From Pectobacterium cacticida (GTDB lineage Bacteria > Pseudomonadota > Gammaproteobacteria > Enterobacterales > Enterobacteriaceae): a DNA stretch of 64,000 nt. The position numbers and the translations under genes were made by a program. The notes below the pieces were generated by a model, which was given only the letters and a program-made list of their open reading frames with translations, was not told the DNA's origin and did no database searches. The DNA lies in NCBI RefSeq assembly GCF_036885195.1, contig NZ_CP133656.1, forward strand, positions 248,001 through 312,000, read 5' to 3'. Shown here piece after piece: positions 8,751-18,259 of this stretch (its first letter is position 1; every line of letters begins with the position of its first letter).

Positions 8751-9344
8751 ATGACTCAGCTTTATTTGGCCTCCGCCTCACCTCGCCGCCGTGAATTACT
8801 CACGCTGCTCGATATGCCTTTTGCTGTACTGAACGTCGCGGTGGAAGAGCAGCGGTTACCGGAGGAAGCGGCTGAAGTCTACGTTCGGCGGTTGGCACAT
8901 GAAAAAGCGGCTGCCGGGGTTGTTGTCGCACCACGTGATTTGCCTGTCTTAGGCGCGGACACTATTGTGGTGTTAAATGGCCAGATATTGGAAAAACCGC
9001 TGGATAATGCCCACGCAGCGGAAATGCTACGCCAACTATCTGGACAACAGCATCAGGTTATGACTGCCGTCGCGTTGGCAGATAAAGATGAAACACTAAG
9101 CTGTCTGGTGATCACCGATGTCCTCTTCCGCTCGCTTTCCCAACAGGATATCGAACGCTATATTGCCAGTGGCGAACCGATGGATAAAGCCGGCGCTTAC
9201 GGTATTCAGGGCAAGGGCGGATGTTTTGTCCGTTCGCTTAACGGCAGCTATTATGCGGTCGTTGGGTTGCCGCTGGTAGAAACTCATGAGCTATTCAGTA
9301 ATTTTGCTGCATTGCGAAGTGCAAGAGGAAAACATGACTGCTGA
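8751..9344 (+). CDS. yhdE: Maf-family dTTP/UTP pyrophosphatase (YhdE)
   Basis: 197-residue Maf/HAM1-like house-cleaning enzyme that hydrolyses dTTP, UTP and modified pyrimidine triphosphates. Seen: N-terminal substrate loop LASASPRRRELL (residues 6-17), catalytic GADTIVVLNGQILEKP (about 68-83), DKAGAYGIQGKGG (about 145-157) and the C-terminal NGSYYAVVGLPL. Its last 11 bases overlap the start of rng, so the two are likely translationally coupled. The mreBCD-yhdE-rng order is conserved in enterobacteria. Confidence 0.95.
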   Translation: MTQLYLASASPRRRELLTLLDMPFAVLNVAVEEQRLPEEAAEVYVRRLAHEKAAAGVVVAPRDLPVLGADTIVVLNGQILEKPLDNAHAAEMLRQLSGQQHQVMTAVALADKDETLSCLVITDVLFRSLSQQDIERYIASGEPMDKAGAYGIQGKGGCFVRSLNGSYYAVVGLPLVETHELFSNFAALRSARGKHDC

Positions 9345-10803
9345 GTTACTGGTAAACGTTACACCATCGGAAACGCGCGTTGCCTACATTGACGGTGGCA
9401 TTTTGCAAGAGATTCATATTGAGCGAGAGGCTAAGCGCGGTATTGTCGGCAACATTTACAAGGGGCGGGTGAGCCGCGTCCTGCCTGGCATGCAGGCAGC
9501 GTTTGTGGATATCGGCCTGGATAAGGCTGCGTTCCTGCATGCATCCGATATTATGCCGCACACGGAATGTGTCGCTGGCGATGAACAGAAAAATTTTCAC
9601 GTCCGAGATATCGCTGAACTGGTACGCCAGGGGCAGGATCTTATGGTGCAAGTTGTCAAAGATCCACTGGGAACCAAAGGCGCCAGGCTGACCACCGATA
9701 TCACGCTGCCATCGCGCTATCTGGTTTTTATGCCGGGTTCGTCGCACGTTGGCGTTTCACAGCGTATTGAGAGCGAAGCTGAACGGGAACGTTTAAAGAA
9801 AACGGTCGCCGGGTATTGCGACGACGACGGCGGTTTTATTATTCGTACCGCGGCGGAGGGTATCGGTGAAGAAGAGCTTTCACAGGATGCCGCGTTCCTG
9901 AAACGGTTGTGGAGCAAGGTGATGGAGCGCAAAAAGCGTAACCAGACCAAATGTAAGCTCTATGGCGAAGTTGCCCTTGCTCAGCGCATTTTGCGTGATT
10001 TTGCCGGGGCGGCGCTGGATCGTATTCGGATTGACTCCCGTCTGACGTATGAAGCCCTGTTGGAGTTTACTGCCGAGTATATCCCAGAGATGACCAGTAA
10101 ACTTGAACACTATGCCGGTAAACAGCCCATCTTTGACCTGTTTGATGTGGAAAATGAAATCCAGCGCGCACTTGATAGGAAAGTGGAATTGAAATCCGGT
10201 GGCTATTTGATCATCGATCAGACTGAAGCCATGACAACCATCGATATCAACACGGGCGCCTTTGTTGGGCATCGTAATTTGGATGAAACCATTTTCAATA
10301 CCAATACAGAAGCCACGCAGGCAATAGCGCGGCAACTGCGTTTGCGTAACCTCGGCGGTATTATCATTATCGACTTTATCGATATGAATAATGACGATCA
10401 CCGTCGGCGGGTGCTGCATTCATTGGAACAGGCCCTCAGTAAAGATCGCGTCAAAACCAATATTAATGGTTTCTCTCAGCTAGGCTTGGTAGAAATGACG
10501 CGCAAACGCACGCGTGAGAGTATCGAACATGTGCTCTGTCATGAATGTCCAACGTGTCATGGTCGCGGCACCGTGAAGACGGTCGAAAGCGTCTGCTATG
10601 AAATCATGCGCGAAATTGTGCGTGTGCATCATGCGTATGACGCCGATCGTTTCCTTGTCTATGCCTCTCCGGCGGTTGGCGAAGCATTGAAGAGCGATGA
10701 ATCGCATGCGTTGGCCGAGGTCGAAATCTTCGTCGGGAAGCAGGTTAACGTACAAATCGAACCCCTGTATAGCCAGGAGCAGTTTGACGTCGTCATGATG
10801 TAA
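9334..10803 (+). CDS. rng: Ribonuclease G
   Basis: 489 residues, the E. coli length. S1-like RNA-binding domain at about 35-125 (RGIVGNIYKGRVSRVLPGMQ, AFVDIGLDKAAFLHASDI), 5'-sensor/RNase H-like region, and DNase I-like catalytic domain with the metal-binding aspartates in MTTIDINTGAF and IIDFIDMNN. The zinc-link CPTCHGRGT follows. RNase G matures the 16S rRNA 5' end and degrades some mRNAs. ATG at 9334 (AGAGG 5 bases upstream) restores the family start; a longer frame from 9286 lies wholly inside yhdE and is rejected. Confidence 0.97.
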   Translation: MTAELLVNVTPSETRVAYIDGGILQEIHIEREAKRGIVGNIYKGRVSRVLPGMQAAFVDIGLDKAAFLHASDIMPHTECVAGDEQKNFHVRDIAELVRQGQDLMVQVVKDPLGTKGARLTTDITLPSRYLVFMPGSSHVGVSQRIESEAERERLKKTVAGYCDDDGGFIIRTAAEGIGEEELSQDAAFLKRLWSKVMERKKRNQTKCKLYGEVALAQRILRDFAGAALDRIRIDSRLTYEALLEFTAEYIPEMTSKLEHYAGKQPIFDLFDVENEIQRALDRKVELKSGGYLIIDQTEAMTTIDINTGAFVGHRNLDETIFNTNTEATQAIARQLRLRNLGGIIIIDFIDMNNDDHRRRVLHSLEQALSKDRVKTNINGFSQLGLVEMTRKRTRESIEHVLCHECPTCHGRGTVKTVESVCYEIMREIVRVHHAYDADRFLVYASPAVGEALKSDESHALAEVEIFVGKQVNVQIEPLYSQEQFDVVMM

Positions 10804-10844
10804 ATTTGGTCGCTCGTCGTCGGTGACGAAAGAAGGAGAATGTA

Positions 10845-13800
10845 GTGAGGCGACTGCCCGGAATCGTAGTCACCACGGGTGCCGCGCTTGTTGTGGTGAC
10901 GGCGTTGTTAGTCAGCGGCTTAAGGCTGGTGCTGCCGCAGCTCGATCATCTCCGGCCACAGTTGGTGGCGTGGGTGCAGTCGGTGACCGGCGTCCCATTA
11001 GATATTGGCGCGATATCGGGGCGGTGGGCGTCTTTTGGCCCTACGTTAGAAATTGAAAAACTCCGTACCTCCCTTCCCGATTCGGATTGGCAGGTTGATC
11101 GCATCACGCTGGCGTTGGATGTATGGCAGTCGCTATTACACGGACGTTGGCAGTTCCGCGATCTCACGTTTTACCAGTTAAAACTCGATATTAATAGCCC
11201 ACTTACCCGCCAACAGGACAGTAAACGGATAAGCTCAGGGAAGATCAGCGATCTGTTTTTGCGTCAGTTTGACCACTTCGATCTGCGTGATAGCCAAATT
11301 ACCTTTCTTACCCCTTCCGGCTCCAGAGCGGCGCTGAGTATACCGCAACTTACCTGGCTAAACTCTGACCAACGCCACCGCGCGGAAGGCGCTATTAGTC
11401 TGTCGAGTTTTAATGGGCAACATGGCGTAGTGCAAATGCGTATGGATTTGCACGATGATCGAGGCTTGCTCAGTACGGGCACGCTCTATCTGCAAGCTGA
11501 CAACATTGATATGAAGCCTTGGCTCAGCCGCTGGATGAAAACCAATACCGGGTTGGAAAGCGCTGATTTTAGTCTCGCGGCGTGGATTAACGTCCGTGAG
11601 GGTGACATTCACAGCGGCGATGTGTTTATTAACCAGGGAACGGCGGGTTGGGGAGAGGGCCGTGAGGCGCATCACCTAAATATTGATGATATGACGCTAC
11701 ATGTCAGTCGCCAGGAGAATGGCTGGCAGATGGATATCCCGTCGCTGAATCTGGCAACGGATGGCATCGTCTGGCCGAAAGGCCGTCTCTCTGTTCTCTG
11801 GTCACCCCAAAATGGGCCTATATCCGCGACCGATCGTCAGGACGAGCTACGCCTTCGGGCGAGTAACCTGTCGCTGGAACGGCTGAGTACACTGCTTCCG
11901 CTGCTGTCCGGGGCGACGCCGATGCTGAAAACGCGCTGGGCTGCACTGCAGCCGACGGGCATCGTAAATAGTGTTGCTGTGGATATTCCACTGCAACAGC
12001 CGGAGAAAAGCCGTTTTAAGGCGAGTTGGCAGAATGTGGGCTGGCAGCCATGGAAATTGCTGCCGGGTGTTGAGCATTTCGCCGGTGTCGCTCAGGGGAG
12101 CCTCGAACAGGGTCAAGCTAGCGTCGCACTAAAACAAAGTTTGCTGCCTTATGCGGCGATGTTTCGCGCACCATTAGACATCAAGCAAGCTAACGGCACG
12201 ATTAGCTGGCGCAACGATACTCAAGGGCTGGAGTTATGGAGTGATGGCTTGGATGTACAGGCCAAATCGCTGTGGGCTAATGGTGATTTCCGTTACGAAC
12301 AACCTGTCGGCCAGGAACCCTCATTGAATATTCTGGCGGGAATTCGTTTGACCGAGGCGGCAGATGCCTGGCGCTATTACCCTGAACGGCTTATGGGCAC
12401 GAAACTGGTGGATTATCTGAGCGGAGCATTGCAGGGTGGGCATGTCGATAATGCGACGCTGATCTTTTCCGGTAATCCACAGCATTTTCCGTTCACACAT
12501 AACGAAGGACGATTTGAGGTCTGGGCGCCGGTTAAAAACGCGACGTTTGCGTTTCAGCCGGGGTGGCCAGCGCTGGAACCGCTAGATATCAATATGGACT
12601 TTACCAATAACGGGCTGCGGATGTTCGCGCCGCGAGCGTGGTTAGGTAAGGTGGAAGGCAAAAATATTCACGCGGATATTCCCGATTATAAAGAAGAGCG
12701 ACTGCTGATCGATGGCGAACTGGAGGGTGAGGGGGCTGATGTCGGCCACTATTTTCACTAGACGCCGCTGAAATCCTCACTGGGAACGGCATTAGACGCG
12801 TTGCAAATTGGCGGGCGGGTGCAAGGCTCTCTGCACTTGGATATACCGCTGGACGGTGATGATGTCCACGCGCGCGGCGATATTACACTGAACAATAATA
12901 GTCTGTATATCAAACCGTTGGACACCACGATTCAAGAGTTCACGGGCACGTTCCATTATGATAATGGTAACTTGCGCAGTGAAACACTTCGTGCTAACTG
13001 GCTGAATCAACCGATAACGGTCGATTTCACCACCGAAGAGCAACCTAACGCTTTTCTGGTGAACGTGGGCTTACAAGGTGACTGGAGACCAGCGCTTCTG
13101 CCGGGCTTACCGCCAGCGGCAAGCAAAGCCCTGTCGGGCTCGGCGAGTTGGAAAAGTACGGTAGCTATTAATTTGGGGCACGCGAGTAAAACAACTTACG
13201 ATGTTGATGTGCAAGCTGATTTAAGAAAAGTAAGTAGTCACTTACCTAACCCGCTTAGTAAACCTGCTGGCGCGAATTTGCCGCTGGAATTTAAAGCCAG
13301 CGGCGATCTGAGGGGGTTTACTTTGCAGGGGCGCGTGGGCAAAAGTAGCCGTTTCAATAGCCGATGGTTGCTAAAAAGCAACACTGTGACGCTGGCGCGG
13401 GCAATCTGGCAGCAGACGGCAGCGGCGACACCAACGTTACCCGAAGACTCCGCCTTGGTGCTCGATCTCCCGCCGCTGGATGCGGAAAATTGGTTGGGGA
13501 TCCTGCCATCGCTGCGCTCCTCAACGTCGGTAGGAGGGAACAAAGCGCATAGTTCTTTCCGTTTTCCTGAGTCTGTGACGCTGCGGACGCCTGAGCTGCA
13601 ATTATTGGGGCAGCAATGGCACGATCTGGAAATCACGCGTAAAAATACGCTTGGCGGCAGCGAAGTACAGGCGCAAGGGCGAGAAATTGACGGTACGATT
13701 GAAATACCTCATCGCGGCATATGGCGCAGCGACATCCGTTATCTTTACTACAATCCTCAGTGGAAAGGCGATGAAGCGACTAATCCCGTGGCGCTGGCGG

Positions 13801-14672
13801 AAAAAAGATCGCCGCTGAGCGACACGAATATTCGCTTTGACGACTGGCCGTCGCTGGCGGTTACCTGCCGTCAGTGTTGGATTTTTGGACAGAATATGGG
13901 CCGTATTCAGGGAACGCTACTGCCAGAGAGGGAGAAATTAACATTGTCAGATGGGGTTATTGATACAGGCAAAGCCCGCCTGACGCTAAACGGCACCTGG
14001 CAAGAAAACGCAGAAGGCGTGCGGACGGCCCTGAAGGGGAAGCTAACGGGAGAGAGTTTGGCGCAGAATGCGGACTGGTTTGGTGTCGAATCGCCGCTAC
14101 AAGCGGGCGCGTTTAATGTGGATTACGATCTCTACTGGCGTGGCGCGCCCTGGTCACCGGATATTACAAGCCTGAGTGGCATATTGCACACGCGCATTGG
14201 TAAAGGGGAAATTGCCGATGTCGGCACCGGTAAAGCCGGGCAGCTACTGCGTTTATTGAGCTTCGATGCGCTGATGCGTAAGCTGCGATTCGATTTCAGC
14301 GATACATTTGGCCATGGGTTTTACTTCGATTCGATTCGCAGTACCGCGTGGATTAAGGATGGCGTGCTGCATACGGATGATCTGCTGGTCGATGGGCTGG
14401 AGGCGGATATTGCGATATCGGGAGACCTTGATCTCGACCAGCGGCAAATCAATATGGAAGCCGTTATTGCCCCGGAAATTTCAGCAACGGTGGGGGTGGC
14501 GACCGCCTTTGCCGTTAATCCGGTTGTTGGCGCAGCGGTATTTGCCGCCAGTAAAGCGTTGGCACCGTTATGGAACAAGATTTCGCTGATTCGCTACCAG
14601 ATTACTGGTAGCCTCGATCAGCCAAAGATTCAGGAAGTGCTACGTGAGCCGAATAAAAAGAAAGGCGAATGA
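10845..14672 (+). pseudogene. yhdP: YhdP (AsmA-like phospholipid transporter) gene interrupted by an in-frame TAG
   Basis: The GTG start (AGGAG 7 bases upstream) opens a YhdP protein: N-terminal membrane helix in LPGIVVTTGAALVVVTALLV, then a long chain of beta-rich AsmA-type repeats. At 12759-12761 the frame hits TAG after GHYFH, then continues unbroken in the same frame (TPLKSSLGTALDALQ) to 14672, with conserved TFGHGFYFDSIRSTAWIKD and APEISATVGVATAFAVNPV near the end. Without the stop, the protein would have 1275 positions, about the usual ~1266. The stop sits where E. coli has Glu in YFDETPL, so one base change from GAG or CAG explains it. YhdP is one of three paralogues (TamB, YdbH) moving phospholipid to the outer membrane. 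Possibilities: true nonsense mutation, sequencing error, or suppressor readthrough. The N-terminal 638 residues alone would keep the anchor but lose half the bridge and the outer-membrane end. Confidence 0.9.
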
Positions 14673-14729
14673 TATCGCCAGGCTAGCACGGCATACTCAA
14701 CCGATGATTAGATAAAAGAGTGAAAAACT

Positions 14730-16175
14730 ATGAGCCTTTCGTTTGTCAGTGAGCAATTACTCACCGCCAATAAATTAAATCTTGACGATCTCGCCGTTGT
14801 TCTGGGGTCGCTTAATGAGCGCCGTTTAGACTATGCCGATCTCTATTTCCAATCCAGTTACCATGAGTCCTGGGTACTGGAAGATCGCATCATTAAAGAC
14901 GGCTCCTACAATATCGATCAGGGCGTGGGTATCCGAGCGATTGAGGGTGAGAAAACCGGTTTTGCGTATGCCGATCAAATTACGCTGAACGCATTACATC
15001 AGAGTGCGCTGGCAGCGCGGAGCATCGTGCGGGAACCCGGAGCAGGGGCGGTACATACGCTGGGTGAAGTGGCACATCGCCCACTCTATCCAGCATTGAA
15101 CCCGCTGGATAGCCTGACGCGCGAAGATAAAATTGCGTTATTACAACGAGCAGATACCGTTGCCCGCGCCGCTGATGTGCGTGTACAAGAAGTCTCGGCC
15201 AGTCTGACGGGGGTGTATGAACAGGTGTTGGTCGCGGCGACAGACGGTACGCTGGCGGCGGATATTCGTCCATTGGTGCGCTTGTCAATCAGCGTGCTGG
15301 TTGAGGCCGAAGGACGACGAGAACGCGGCGCCTGCGGCGGTGGTGTGCGCGGCGGTTACGATTACTTCTGGGAAATCACCGATGGAGAGGCGCGCGTCGA
15401 TGCCTGGGCGAAAGAAGCGGTGCGAATGGCATTGGTTAATCTGTCGGCCGTGGCGGCGCCTGCTGGCTCTATGCCGGTAGTGCTGGGGGCGGGCTGGCCC
15501 GGCGTGTTACTGCATGAAGCTGTCGGTCACGGTCTGGAAGGTGATTTTAATCGCCGTGGCACATCCGTATTCAGCGGACAGATGGGGAAACTCGTCGCGT
15601 CGGAACTTTGTACCGTAGTGGATGATGGCACGCTAAACGGGCGCCGAGGTTCCCTTACAATGGATGATGAAGGCGTGGCAGGGCAGTACAACGTGCTCAT
15701 CGAAAACGGGATTCTGAAAGGCTATATGCAGGACAAACTGAATGCGCGTTTGATGGGCGTTGCGCCAACGGGTAATGGCCGCCGTGAATCGTATGCGCAT
15801 CTACCGATGCCACGAATGACGAATACCTACATGCTGGCGGGTAAATCGACGCCAGAAGAGATAATTTCCAGCGTTGAATATGGTCTCTATGCGCCAAATT
15901 TTGGCGGCGGTCAGGTGGATATCACATCGGGTAAGTTCGTTTTCTCGACATCCGAGGCATATCTGATCGAAAACGGTCGTATTAGTACGCCGGTCAAGGG
16001 CGCTACGTTAATTGGTTCTGGTATCGAAGCGATGCAGCAAATCTCCATGGTTGGTAATGATTTGGCGCTCGATAACGGCGTCGGCGTGTGTGGTAAAGAA
16101 GGGCAAAGTGTGCCCGTCGGCGTTGGTCAACCTACGCTGAAGCTGGAGAGTCTGACGGTAGGCGGCACGGCATAA
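14730..16175 (+). CDS. tldD: TldD, metalloprotease subunit of the TldD/TldE complex
   Basis: 481 residues, full length. TldD carries the zinc site HEAVGHGLEGD (about residues 262-272; HExxxH) with downstream GGQVD and STSEAYLIENG. With PmbA/TldE it forms a heterodimer that degrades unfolded peptides, matures microcin B17-type peptides, and processes CcdA antitoxin. Its partner pmbA lies at 22905-24245 in this same window. A strong terminator follows at 16195-16224. Confidence 0.97.
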   Translation: MSLSFVSEQLLTANKLNLDDLAVVLGSLNERRLDYADLYFQSSYHESWVLEDRIIKDGSYNIDQGVGIRAIEGEKTGFAYADQITLNALHQSALAARSIVREPGAGAVHTLGEVAHRPLYPALNPLDSLTREDKIALLQRADTVARAADVRVQEVSASLTGVYEQVLVAATDGTLAADIRPLVRLSISVLVEAEGRRERGACGGGVRGGYDYFWEITDGEARVDAWAKEAVRMALVNLSAVAAPAGSMPVVLGAGWPGVLLHEAVGHGLEGDFNRRGTSVFSGQMGKLVASELCTVVDDGTLNGRRGSLTMDDEGVAGQYNVLIENGILKGYMQDKLNARLMGVAPTGNGRRESYAHLPMPRMTNTYMLAGKSTPEEIISSVEYGLYAPNFGGGQVDITSGKFVFSTSEAYLIENGRISTPVKGATLIGSGIEAMQQISMVGNDLALDNGVGVCGKEGQSVPVGVGQPTLKLESLTVGGTA

Positions 16176-16194
16176 TTTGCTCTGATATCTTTTT

Positions 16195-16224
16195 AAAACC
16201 GCGCTTTATGAGCGCGGTTTTTTT
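16195..16224 (+). terminator. Intrinsic terminator after tldD
   Basis: AAAACCGCGCT (16195-16205), loop TTATG, and AGCGCGGTTT (16211-16220) form a 10-11 bp stem followed by TTTT. The A-run on the 5' side also gives a T-tract on the other strand, so it may also end the leftward toxin-antitoxin transcript. Confidence 0.9.
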
Positions 16225-16253
16225 ATTGGGCTAAGAGGTAATGGAGTAAAAAG

Positions 16254-16847
16254 TCAGGAAACCGCTGCAATAATCGATTTGAGCTGCCTGATGTGTATTT
16301 CATCTCGCTGTACCAAGACATCTTCCTTAATCTTGAGAACAATGCCTTTTAATAGGTCTGTTGTACTGGATATGTTTGTTGTGGTTTTTAGTACGTCAAT
16401 GTCTGTCGCAACATGCCTTCCTTTAAGAGAAAGACGTTTCTCGGATTTTCCTTTTGCCAAATCACTTTGCAGAAAACGCGGGATATCTTGTGCCGCTGCG
16501 CGATCGGCTGCCAGCGTGTGAAGATAGTATTTCATCAGCGTGGGAATAAAATCGGGTTCCCCACCTAATTCGCAGCTTGCCAGATTTAAGATATCTATCA
16601 TGTGCGCAGGGACTCTGCTTTCCAGCGCCTTACGCTGTACATCGAGCGCTTTCTTAATCATGGGCGTAGATTGATGGGGGATGATGGCAATATTCCCGCA
16701 GCGATTGCAAACGCCAACCAAAACCTGTCTCACCACGCCGCTGTTATCGCTGAATGGGACGTCTCTAAGCTGAAACGTCGCAGTTTCAAGTGACTGGCAT
16801 GCGTTACAGATAGCGGACTGTGTATCTCCGACTTTGAAAATTTTCAT
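16254..16847 (-). CDS. Putative MqsA-like zinc-finger antitoxin with a ribbon-helix-helix-like C-terminus
   Basis: 197 residues. The N-terminus has two CxxC pairs (Cys14/Cys17 and Cys47/Cys50), with RDVPF between them matching the spacing and the (K/R)D(I/V)P(Y/F) motif of the YgiT/MqsA zinc domain. MqsA (131 aa) normally ends in an XRE-type helix-turn-helix; I do not see one here. Instead, residues 137-178 (KRLSLKG, then a helix to NI, then SSTTDLLKGIVLKIKED) read like a ribbon-helix-helix: an alternating beta strand and two helices joined by a Ser/Thr turn. Residues 60-135 are a helical linker I do not recognise. It starts with ATG after GAGGTG, 9 bases behind the toxin gene. Inferred role: neutralises the toxin and represses the operon. 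The segment is visibly more AT-rich than the flanking tldD and aaeR. Confidence 0.6.
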   Translation of the reverse strand: MKIFKVGDTQSAICNACQSLETATFQLRDVPFSDNSGVVRQVLVGVCNRCGNIAIIPHQSTPMIKKALDVQRKALESRVPAHMIDILNLASCELGGEPDFIPTLMKYYLHTLAADRAAAQDIPRFLQSDLAKGKSEKRLSLKGRHVATDIDVLKTTTNISSTTDLLKGIVLKIKEDVLVQRDEIHIRQLKSIIAAVS

Positions 16848-16856
16848 GTCATCACC

Positions 16857-17153
16857 TCAATGGTGGACGCTAATAAAGACACAATTTGGTTCGGCAAAAT
16901 ACCATTTGATATACCACGATATTCCCCGATGGCGGCAACGGATGATATGAACATCAATATGCGCTGCAAAATGATGGGGTGAAGAAGAGTAGGATGTCCC
17001 CGAAGATTGATAAATAATATCAATGAGTTCTGTTATTGATATTTGCCCGGTTGCCAGCAGATTCTTCGTACTGATATTTCCTCTGGCTTCATGCAACACA
17101 GTACCCGACTGCAAACAGACGATAAGCTGCTTTTTGGCATCCTTGAACCCCAT
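16857..17153 (-). CDS. Putative MqsR-like toxin (RelE-superfamily mRNA interferase candidate)
   Basis: From ATG at 17153 the product has 98 residues, the same length as E. coli MqsR as I remember it. The shared pattern is in the C-terminal half: HIDVHIIRC, then WYIKWYF (Tyr81-x-Lys83) and CVFISVHH, comparable to the QDVYRPR, VYLKI and VLIVSF strands of MqsR. The basic catalytic residues reported for MqsR at about 56 and 96 are not obviously kept. Start choice: AGGTG lies 5 bases before 17153, whereas the longer ATG at 17195 (112 aa) has only a distant AGGA, and its first codons run through an 18-bp palindrome. Toxin-before-antitoxin order also matches mqsRA. Function is inferred; a different small-toxin family is possible. 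Confidence 0.55.
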   Translation of the reverse strand: MGFKDAKKQLIVCLQSGTVLHEARGNISTKNLLATGQISITELIDIIYQSSGTSYSSSPHHFAAHIDVHIIRCRHRGISWYIKWYFAEPNCVFISVHH

Positions 17154-17165
17154 CCCTTCACCTAT

Positions 17166-17194
17166 ATTGTACGAATTTATTCGTACCTTATCCA
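17166..17194 (-). promoter_or_regulatory. Palindromic operator overlapping a candidate promoter of the toxin-antitoxin pair
   Basis: GTACGAATTTATTCGTAC (17169-17186) is a perfect inverted repeat with 8-bp arms and a 2-bp centre. On the minus strand it lies between TGGATA (17194-17189) and TACAAT (17171-17166), spaced 17 bases, which read as -35 and -10 boxes, so a bound repressor would block transcription. A caveat: a start site from this promoter would fall only about 6 bases before the ATG at 17153, inside its Shine-Dalgarno. Either transcription starts further upstream or the mRNA is nearly leaderless. Confidence 0.55.
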
Positions 17195-17305
17195 TGTGAT
17201 TTTACTTTCCTGAACGAAGGAAAGAGATATAACGTACGGATGGTGGGATGGGGATGTGTTTTGTATGAAAGAGGAAGGCGTTTCGCATTTTCCTCTTTGC
17301 AAATC

Positions 17306-18241
17306 CTACTTTTTTTCCTCGCCGTGATCCTGGCGATAGGCCTGATAGGTCATCGCGACGTTTTTAAAGTACTCCGTCATGTAGTTAATGCAGACTTGCA
17401 CTTTTAACGGCAGGTTATCTTTACGTGTATAAAGGGCATACACCGGGCGCGGGTCAGAGTGGTAGCGGCTGAACAGGATTTCAATGTCGCCACGATGAAT
17501 GTCGTCCACGACCCACATAAGCGGGACATACGCAATGCCAGCGCCAGTTTTGAGCCAGCGCACGAGCGTTTGTGGATCGTTGGTGACAAAGCGCCCTTGC
17601 GGTGAGAGTCGGGTCGACATTCCCTCAGGGGCGATCAGCTCGAATTCACTGTCGGGCCGCACGCTGTATTCCAGCCAGGAAAAATTCACCATATCTGCCG
17701 GTTTATCCGGCGCGCCGTGCTGTGCCAGATAGCTTTTTGCCGCGCAGACGACCATCGGCATTGAGCCCAGGCGTTTCGAGAACAGGCTAGAGTCCTGTAG
17801 CGCCCCGACGCGAATAACGATATCCAGCCCATCAGTAATCAGGTCGGGCGCGGGAATGCCAGTGACCAGATTTACGGATAGGCCGGGATACTCTTTCAGC
17901 ATCGCAGCAGTCATCGTCGCTAACACATTCTGCGCCATAGTAGAAGAACTGCCGATGCGTAACGTGCCGATCGGCGTATTGTTGAAGGCATAGAGTTGCT
18001 CATGCGCCTCGTGGGCCTCATGCAGCATGCGACGGCAGCCGTGGTAGTAAATTTTCCCCGCTTCCGTCAGGCCGATACTGCGTGTACTACGGTTTAGCAG
18101 CTTAATCTGGAGGGTATCTTCCAACTTGGTGATAGTCTGGCTGACGGCGGATACACTCATCTGTAACTGGCGAGCGGCGGCGGTAAAAGAACCACATTCC
18201 ACCACGCGTGCAAAAACCGACATACTCTTTAATCTTTCCAT
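17306..18241 (-). CDS. aaeR: AaeR, LysR-type activator of aromatic carboxylic acid efflux
   Basis: 311 residues. N-terminal winged helix-turn-helix (residues 1-60: SFTAAARQLQMSVSAVSQTITKLEDTL, then LLNRSTRSIGLTEAGKIYY), then the periplasmic-binding-protein-like effector domain (about 90-295). It closely resembles E. coli AaeR, which activates aaeXAB in response to p-hydroxybenzoate and related acids. It is divergent from aaeX, as in E. coli, with a 448-base intergenic region that contains a CRP-like site next to its own start. In a plant pathogen the ligands are likely plant phenolics (inference). Confidence 0.93.
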   Translation of the reverse strand: MERLKSMSVFARVVECGSFTAAARQLQMSVSAVSQTITKLEDTLQIKLLNRSTRSIGLTEAGKIYYHGCRRMLHEAHEAHEQLYAFNNTPIGTLRIGSSSTMAQNVLATMTAAMLKEYPGLSVNLVTGIPAPDLITDGLDIVIRVGALQDSSLFSKRLGSMPMVVCAAKSYLAQHGAPDKPADMVNFSWLEYSVRPDSEFELIAPEGMSTRLSPQGRFVTNDPQTLVRWLKTGAGIAYVPLMWVVDDIHRGDIEILFSRYHSDPRPVYALYTRKDNLPLKVQVCINYMTEYFKNVAMTYQAYRQDHGEEKK

Positions 18242-18259
18242 TATTCACTCTAGCTTAAA

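Noticed and set aside
12801..14672. Second half of yhdP as an independent gene starting with TTG 12801
   Set aside because: It is in frame with the upstream half, has no Shine-Dalgarno, and aligns only as the C-terminal half of YhdP.
17154..17195. Longer toxin start at ATG 17195 (112 aa)
   Set aside because: Its first 14 codons cover an operator-like palindrome, and the nearest AGGA is 12 bases away; kept only as an alternative.
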